Shown: positions 58,507 to 64,000 of the stretch, in pieces
Layout: each line of letters begins with the position of its first letter
Position numbering within the stretch: position 1 is the stretch's first letter
From: Udeniomyces pyricola
Lineage: Eukaryota > Basidiomycota > Tremellomycetes > Cystofilobasidiales > Mrakiaceae
DNA length: 64,000 nucleotides
Assembly: GCA_039545295.1 (NCBI GenBank)
Contig: BCIK01000010.1
Location: 856,304 to 920,303 of the forward strand
Reading direction: 5' to 3'
Notes under the pieces: model-generated
Database searches by the model: none
The model's input: the letters and a program-made list of their open reading frames with translations, nothing else
Told to the model about the DNA's origin: nothing
Position numbers and translations under genes: made by a program

Positions 58507-60585
58507 TTAATCCTCCATCTGACGCTTCTTTCCAAACAACCTCTTCCAACCGACAGTGACAAGTCGACCAATGCTCCTGAAACCGCCGCTGAGGATGGAC
58601 TCCTTGCCGTAGATGCGGTCCGACCGAACGCGGTGGCGCGCGTCCACGACGGTGAGGAGAGTAAAGGTCATCGTACACAATACGGTCAGGGCTGAGGACG
58701 CGCTGATCATGAACATCAGAATCACTGTGAGAGGAAAGAAGAAGAGGAGAAGGATTAAATGAAGGATTTATGTCTTAGTCCAGGGGTCAAGGAACCGATC
58801 GAGCTATGCGTCCCGATAAGCTCGAGGTATGGAATGAATCGGACTTACTCTGCAACTTGGCGGCTTGCTCCACGCTATCTCCACCGAGGATCGCACCCGT
58901 CATCAATCCGGGAATAGAAATCATGCTGCATTACAAGACAAGGACCGGATGATAGGAATCCCATCAGCAATCTTCTACCCATGTGTTATTCAGCCAGTCA
59001 CGCGCTGGACGGCAAACAACAAATGCTAGCGAGTAAGACGAGTCAAAACCAACCCAATGACGCTCATCTGATTGATAGTCGGTGTCAGGGCCAGAGAGAG
59101 AGCGTTCTTGGCGATGGGTCGGCATGCTTCGAATCGAGAGGCTCCCATTGCGAGGTAAGTCTGATACAAAAAAAAGGAGAGGATGAATGATTGGATGGTT
59201 AGGAGATCATGAGGATGGGACAAGTATCGGGCCAATCAGCAGCACAGGTCATGAAAACATGGAACCAAAATTCTCCAGTCGGCTTGAGAGAGATATCTGT
59301 TTCTCACCTCAACTTTGTCCCGGTTCTCGGTGAATTCCTTGAGGATGGATGTGACCGAAACGGTGACGGCGGAGATAGCGTTACCCAGAATCATGCCGCA
59401 AAGGGGGACGTATTGGTTGGGTTTCCAGATGGGCTCTCTCTTCATGACGGCAGATCCTGAAAGGCGAAGCATGACGGGTGATGGAGGGATCGATTTCGTG
59501 AGTCGAGACGCAGCGTAGCTTGGGCAGCAGAGAGAACAACAGGGGCAACGCACCAGCAAGCGAGATGGGTACCGTCGCAGCGAGGAAGGAAAGTAGAACG
59601 ATAGGGAACATGTTGGCGTAGCGTTGTTTTGCCTTGTTGAACACTATCAGTCGGGCAGAGAATGGGCAGGACCCAAACGATGGATGAGAGTTGAGAAAGG
59701 GTTTGAGTCAGGCGCTCTTTGTCCAAAACCGAGGTTTCTTTCCAATCAATACTAGTCGACTGACCTGCTTCGAATGCTCCGAGGAGGTTCAGTAGAACTA
59801 GACAATATCCATGTTTGGAAGCAATAGCACAGGAGTCAGCATCGAGCTCACTTGGGTCTGGCAGAGAGCTCAGAGGTGCACAGAAAGGCTGGCAAGATCG
59901 ACGAGAGACGACGGATGACGTAGTCGCGTGCATTGCGCGTGGTCTACTGCTTGTCCTGTTGACAGTGTCCCCCCTCGCCATAACCCCCTCCCCCTCCCCC
60001 TCCCCCCTTCCCCACTCTGGTCAACATGACTTACAGACGATACCGGCGACACCAAAGATGTTGTTGGCATCGAACACTTTGTCGAGGATGAGCGACATGA
60101 TCGAAAGCTGGATGACTGTATACAAGGGGGAAGAGTGGACAGCATCAACCGGCTTGATCGACGCCCTGTTCACTGTGACGAGAGCAGTCAGACAAAGCCA
60201 ACGTACCACATCGAGCTGTTGAGTCGCTCGAATGAATGGGGAGAATATGAGAGAAGGCAGTGAACACATGGTAGATATATATGGATGGAATATTAGGGAA
60301 GCGGTAAAGATCAAAATGCAGGTAGTGTGAGCTTTGGATGAGCAGGTGCTTCTTGCCGGAAGACGGTGGTAGATTTGCGTACGTACCTGCGGCAATGACA
60401 AGAGACGATCCGACGCCGAGTCCCAGGAAGAAGGAGATGAAAGCATCAAAGAGGATGAAGGAGAATGCAAAGAGAACGTTCCAATCTTTGACGACGAATG
60501 AAACGTCGAGACAGACGGCGTGAGCACGAGTCCGGCCATGAGCGATTGGATGTTTCCAGTCGGGGAGGGTTGGTAGCATGGCCAT
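58507..60585 (-). CDS. UPF0014 (FetB / ALS3-STAR2-like) polytopic membrane protein
   Basis: The UPF0014 family includes bacterial FetB (iron export permease) and plant ALS3/STAR2 (aluminium tolerance); the fungal role is not known to me. Nine exons by reading: 60585-60387, 60215-60207, 60115-60035, 59797-59765, 59643-59554, 59456-59308, 59160-59054, 58925-58849 and 58724-58507, giving 320 aa. Conserved blocks in order: 'FSFILFDAFISFFLGLGVG', 'ARCVIQLSIMSLILDKVF', 'LLNLLGAFEA', 'NKAKQRYANMFPIVLL', 'KPNQYVPLCGMILGNAIS', 'YLAMGASRFEACRPIAKNAL', 'LTPTINQMSVIG', 'ISIPGLMTGAILGG' and 'QVILMFMISASSALT' (exon joined as 'KLQMILMFMISA'). About seven membrane helices are expected. The second exon is 9 nt. 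The ATG at 60585 gives about 30 residues before helix 1, so the start is less certain than the rest. No partner ATPase gene is adjacent. Confidence 0.92.
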
Positions 60586-60996
60586 CCAGAAACACTAAAC
60601 AGGTCGGATGGACTGACAGGTAAGATCCTGTTGGTCAGCCGAGTGATCCTTGAGAATGGAGACCAAAGGGGTGGACATATTTGGTGGATGGTGGATGGTG
60701 GATGGAATCGATATCAGTCATGTTGATGGAATCATCATCATCATCAATCATCCGTCGTCGTCGATGATATATATATCATATATGATATATCATCCATCAT
60801 ATTATATCTATATACACACACATACAGTAATACATCATCCCTTTCACCCGCGTCGCGTCCATTCTCTCTCTCTCTCTGCGCCCGCCGCCTCACCCTTGCA
60901 TTTCCATCCATCACCATCACCATCATCCTCATCCTCATCCTCATCCTCATCCAGCCATCCACTGATAGGTACTCATTGCCCCCAATCCATCCAATC
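60586..60996. promoter_or_regulatory. Divergent promoter region UPF0014 gene / dynamitin
   Basis: 411 bp between divergent starts, with tatata-type palindromic stretches (60766-60812) and tcatcc repeats (60924-60953). No known site recognised. Confidence 0.5.
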
Positions 60997-63316
60997 ATGG
61001 CCTCAAAGTATGCCAATCTGCCCGACATCGTCAGTCAATCAACCNCCCCCCCCCCTCCCTTCTCCCTCTCGCTCTCTGCTTCCAACCAAACACCTCTGTC
61101 CCTCGGCTGGGACTCAGCTCAGCGCCACCGTCAACGCCGCATCTCTTTCCATCCGCATTCTTCACTCACACCCTTCTGCCCGACTCGCCACTGACCTTGT
61201 TCTTGCTCGAACCCTGCACCCTCACAGGATACAGATCCGGACGTGTACGAAACACCCGAGACGCCAGAGGATCGGTACCGAAGGAGAGCTCATGTGCGTT
61301 TCGTCTGTAGGCGAGGACCCCTGTGTGGAGTGCCTTTGCTGTCGCTCCGTCTCTTTCCTCGTCCCAAGTTGGGGCTCTCATGCCTTCACCAGCCTGATCA
61401 CCATCACTCAAATCAGGACTAACCACACTCTCGGGTCTATCTCTTCCTTCTCCCTCAAATCGCAGTACGATACGCTTTCCGACGACGAATTCCCTGCGGA
61501 TGATCGCAAGGGCTCCTCGACGTCTTCCTCCTCTCGTCTCCCTTCTACCACCACCAACAACCATCGGAACGACATTGATGAATCTCGACTACCTGGAAGA
61601 GATACTCTAGGTCAGCGCTTTGGGGCGTTGGCATCTCGTACGTCGCAATCTCTCTCCTCTCGGCTTTGAACGCCCAACAGCCATGCCTCTTTGTCTTCGT
61701 GTCAGGTGCATACAGAGCACAAATGTATACAATCTCATAGGATCATATAAAGACATGTTGCTTCTAACGTCGGAATCGGATTGGGATTTACCCCGTTCTT
61801 GTCGTTACGTGCTATTCTGACACCTATGCACTCCCCCCCCCCCTTTCTCCCTCGGCGTATGACCTCTTCGCGTCCCTCTTCCCATCAGAAACATACACCC
61901 TCTACCCTTCGACCCACCGCGCTCGTCTCCCTAACCTCCCGCCAAGCTCACTTCCTTCAGACGTGACCATCTACGACCCTTCGCCTTACGAAACGGAGCA
62001 TCCCCGAGCGCGACTTCGTCGACTGCGGTATGAGATGGAAGAGCTCGAGGCTCAACTGGGCAGTGACAACTTTCGTGAAGGTCTAGAGGAGGGTGAGGGA
62101 ACCGGAGGAGTGGCGAGGTTAGCGGATGTCGGGAGGGAGAGTGGGGTGTCTAGTAAACGAGGTGGAGGCGAGGGAGATGAGATTGGCTCCATGCTGAGGG
62201 AACTCAGGGGACTCAAAGTCGGGTTGAGCAGGCTCGAGAGTGACAATGGGACGGGAGGGAATGGCTGGGATCAGAGGATGAGGCAATTGGAGGAGAAAAA
62301 TCTTGAAGAAGCAGGGGTGGTTCATGGGGTAGATGAGGGAGATGCTTCGAGATCAGGTTTGTCAGAAACTACCCATCAAGGGGAATTCAGACGTACCAAG
62401 GGTGGCAAGAATGGGTTTGGTGGTGGAAGAGGCGAAGAAGAGAGGGCCCTCTCTGCGGATCTTGATCATCGGTTAGCTCAAGTCGAAAAGCTGTTAGGGG
62501 CTCAAGCCGCAGCGATGGAAGATGTGAGTCCACCCCTAACCAGTTGACTTCCGCCTTGCATCTGTCACTCCAATTCTTTGGATACATCTCTGAACCAAAT
62601 CTAACACTTCAACTTTACTTAATCTTGTTTTCCTTTCCCTTCCCTTCCCCTTCTTGCCTTATTCTGCTGCCCGCTTTCAGCCATCGACGCTTCCGATTCC
62701 AGTCCTCCCAACTCTGACCAAGCTCGATCGACTCTTAACGCTGTTAACGCAACCCCGACAACTCGATGCTATCTCCCGCCGGATCAAACTCCTCCTGACC
62801 GATCTGGATCGCGTCCAAGGCTCCCAAAGTGGGACCGGTGGCTCATCTTCCCTCGATGTGGCCACTACAACATCAACCATGGCTGGTCGATCAACTTCCA
62901 ATAGTGGTCTCACTTCTACAACCCCCCTTCCTCATGCATCATCATCGTCGGCATCGTCACCACCACCATCATCATCATCATCAACCCCTTTGACTCCGAG
63001 CCAAGCGACGAAACTCGACGCTCTCTTTGACCTCCTTCCGACGTTGACACCACTCCTTCCTTTGCTTCCTCATCTTCTTACGCGTCTTCGATCCCTCGCT
63101 CATCTTCATTCGTCCGCTTCGACGTTTGCGTCTTCCCTTTCCGACCTCGAGACGGGTTCGGCGAGCCTCGAGGCGAACACCAAGGAGTTGGGCGCCATGC
63201 TCTCGGGGTTGGAGAAGGGCTTGGTGGAGAATGAGAAGAGGGTCATGGGGAACGTGAGGGCGTTGGGGACGAGGGTTGAAGATGTGTTGAAGAGGTTGGA
63301 AGCTCTGGATCGATGA
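60997..63316 (+). CDS. DCTN2: Dynactin subunit 2 (dynamitin, p50/Jnm1)
   Basis: Coiled-coil shoulder subunit of dynactin, the dynein activator that links cargo to the motor. Exons by reading: 60997-61029, 61229-61294, 61466-61637, 61889-62523 and 62681-63316, giving 513 aa. The start is diagnostic: 'MASKYANLPDI' joined to 'DTDPDVYETPETPEDR', as in dynamitin's N-terminus. 'TLSDDEFPADD' and 'YDPSPYETEHPRARLRRLRYEMEELEAQL'-type coiled coil (here 'RARLRRLRYEMEELEAQL') follow. Later parts are coiled coil with Ser/Thr/Gly linkers: 'LTKLDRLLTLLTQPRQLDA' (split by linker) and 'NVRALGTRVEDVLKRLEAL'. The first intron contains the single N at 61045 within a poly-C run. The N-terminal motif is strong; the rest is recognised by pattern only. 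Confidence 0.87.
61045..61055. other. Single ambiguous base next to poly-C
   Basis: One N at 61045 followed by 10 C, inside the first intron of the dynamitin gene. Confidence 0.97.
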
Positions 63317-63946
63317 TGGAAAGGAAGGAGAAAGAAGAAGAAGAAGAAGAAAAAAGATATATATATATATAATTTTTTTCAAAAAAATAAAAATATTCAT
63401 AGGGCGATGGGTTGGCTTCTTTGTATTCATGGACCCACGCACGCACGGACTCGGGCCTCTTTTCTCTTCTGTCACATCCTCTGGGTCGGTTTGTTCACAT
63501 GGGGGGCCAAAGTCTGACGGAACAAACAACAACAACAACTCTTCACTATTCGTCAATGACTGATGAGACAGAGGCAAAAATGGCATGGGGTCAGAAACAA
63601 TCTATCCGACTCCTTAAGTTGGGATGCCTTCTTCTCCCCCCCCCCCCCTCTCCCTTGTTTTTTTATATGTCATCAGTCGAAAGGAGGAAGAGAAGAGTAG
63701 CCGCCATTAAAGAGGAACTGACGAAATAGCAAGATAACACGAAACAAATATATAGGAAGCGCAAGAAGGAAAGTATAAAAGAAAGAAGAAAAAGGAAAGA
63801 AAAAGAAAAAGAGATAAGATCCAACCCTCTTCCATTCGATCCATCACCGCAGTACCCAACACACACCGTCTATACACGATAACAACAGAGCAGAAAGGAG
63901 TTTTTTTTAGGAGAAAAAAAAAGAAAAAAGAAAGGGACCTGGTGGC
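63317..63946. other. Convergent intergenic region dynamitin / unidentified gene
   Basis: 630 bp between facing stops, with tatata and A/T runs just after the dynamitin stop, a 13-C run (63636-63648) and purine-rich sequence (63700-63930). No gene seen. Confidence 0.5.
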
Positions 63947-64000
63947 TTACGCCTCCATCAAGCCCTCGACGACTTCTCCGCCCACCTGCGTCTTCCAGAG
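63947..64000 (-). CDS. C-terminal tip of an unidentified protein
   Basis: The minus strand reads 17 codons open from the window edge to TAA: 'LWKTQVGGEVVEGLMEA'. The codon use and the A/T-rich 3' flank fit the end of a gene convergent with dynamitin. I do not recognise the family; the fragment is too short. The edge could also lie in an intron. Confidence 0.4.
   Translation of the reverse strand, partial: LWKTQVGGEVVEGLMEA

Overview
The window is ordinary nuclear DNA from an intron-dense fungus, most likely a basidiomycete. The evidence is many short GT-AG introns (about 50-150 nt, often with gtgagt- or gtaagt-type donors), very short exons, fungal-type proteins (Yvc1, Mmm1, Sec39, Sec9, Swi1-like), and dynactin and DHX-type helicase genes. 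A Tremellomycete such as a Cystofilobasidiales yeast would fit the mid-range GC and high intron load; that placement is a guess. I found no transposons, CRISPR arrays, prokaryotic-type operons, secondary-metabolite clusters or convincing RNA genes.

Layout, left to right. 1-545 (+): 3' end of Notchless/Rsa4 (ribosome assembly). 1067-4963 (-): Yvc1-type TRP cation channel. 5295-6507 (+): Pop5 (RNase P/MRP) with a large insertion. 7149-10652 (+): Sec39 (Golgi-ER tethering). About 11600-17231 (+): DExH RNA helicase with dsRNA-binding domains; its 5' end is unresolved. 17783-19823 (-): Mmm1 (ERMES), with a 100-N assembly gap in one intron. 20544-24371 (+): Swi1-like SWI/SNF subunit with a 46-Gln tract. 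24887-39597 (-): VPS13, about 53 exons. 39598-41778: no convincing gene. 41779-45636 (-): aconitase. 46678-47965 (-): ribosomal protein eL15. 48909-51093 (+): Sec9 t-SNARE. 51558-55100 (+): Mpp10. 55960-58080 (-): Yth1/CPSF30. 58507-60585 (-): UPF0014 (FetB/ALS3-like) membrane protein. 60997-63316 (+): dynamitin. 63947-64000 (-): 3' tip of an unidentified gene.

The genes are unrelated housekeeping functions, not a pathway cluster, although several serve membrane contact and traffic (Mmm1, VPS13, Sec39, Sec9) and several serve ribosome or RNA work (Rsa4, Pop5, Mpp10, eL15, Yth1, the DExH helicase). Divergent pairs that may share promoters are Yvc1/Pop5, Mmm1/Swi1, eL15/Sec9 and UPF0014/dynamitin.

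The most notable observations are internal to genes: microexons of 9, 13, 20, 27 and 33 nt that complete conserved motifs; a zinc knuckle in Yth1 assembled from four exons; a His in place of the zero-layer Gln in the Qc helix of Sec9; a probable GC-AG intron in Mmm1; a long charged insertion in Pop5; and many G/C homopolymer runs, two of which coincide with the only ambiguous bases. I see no previously undescribed multi-gene system here.
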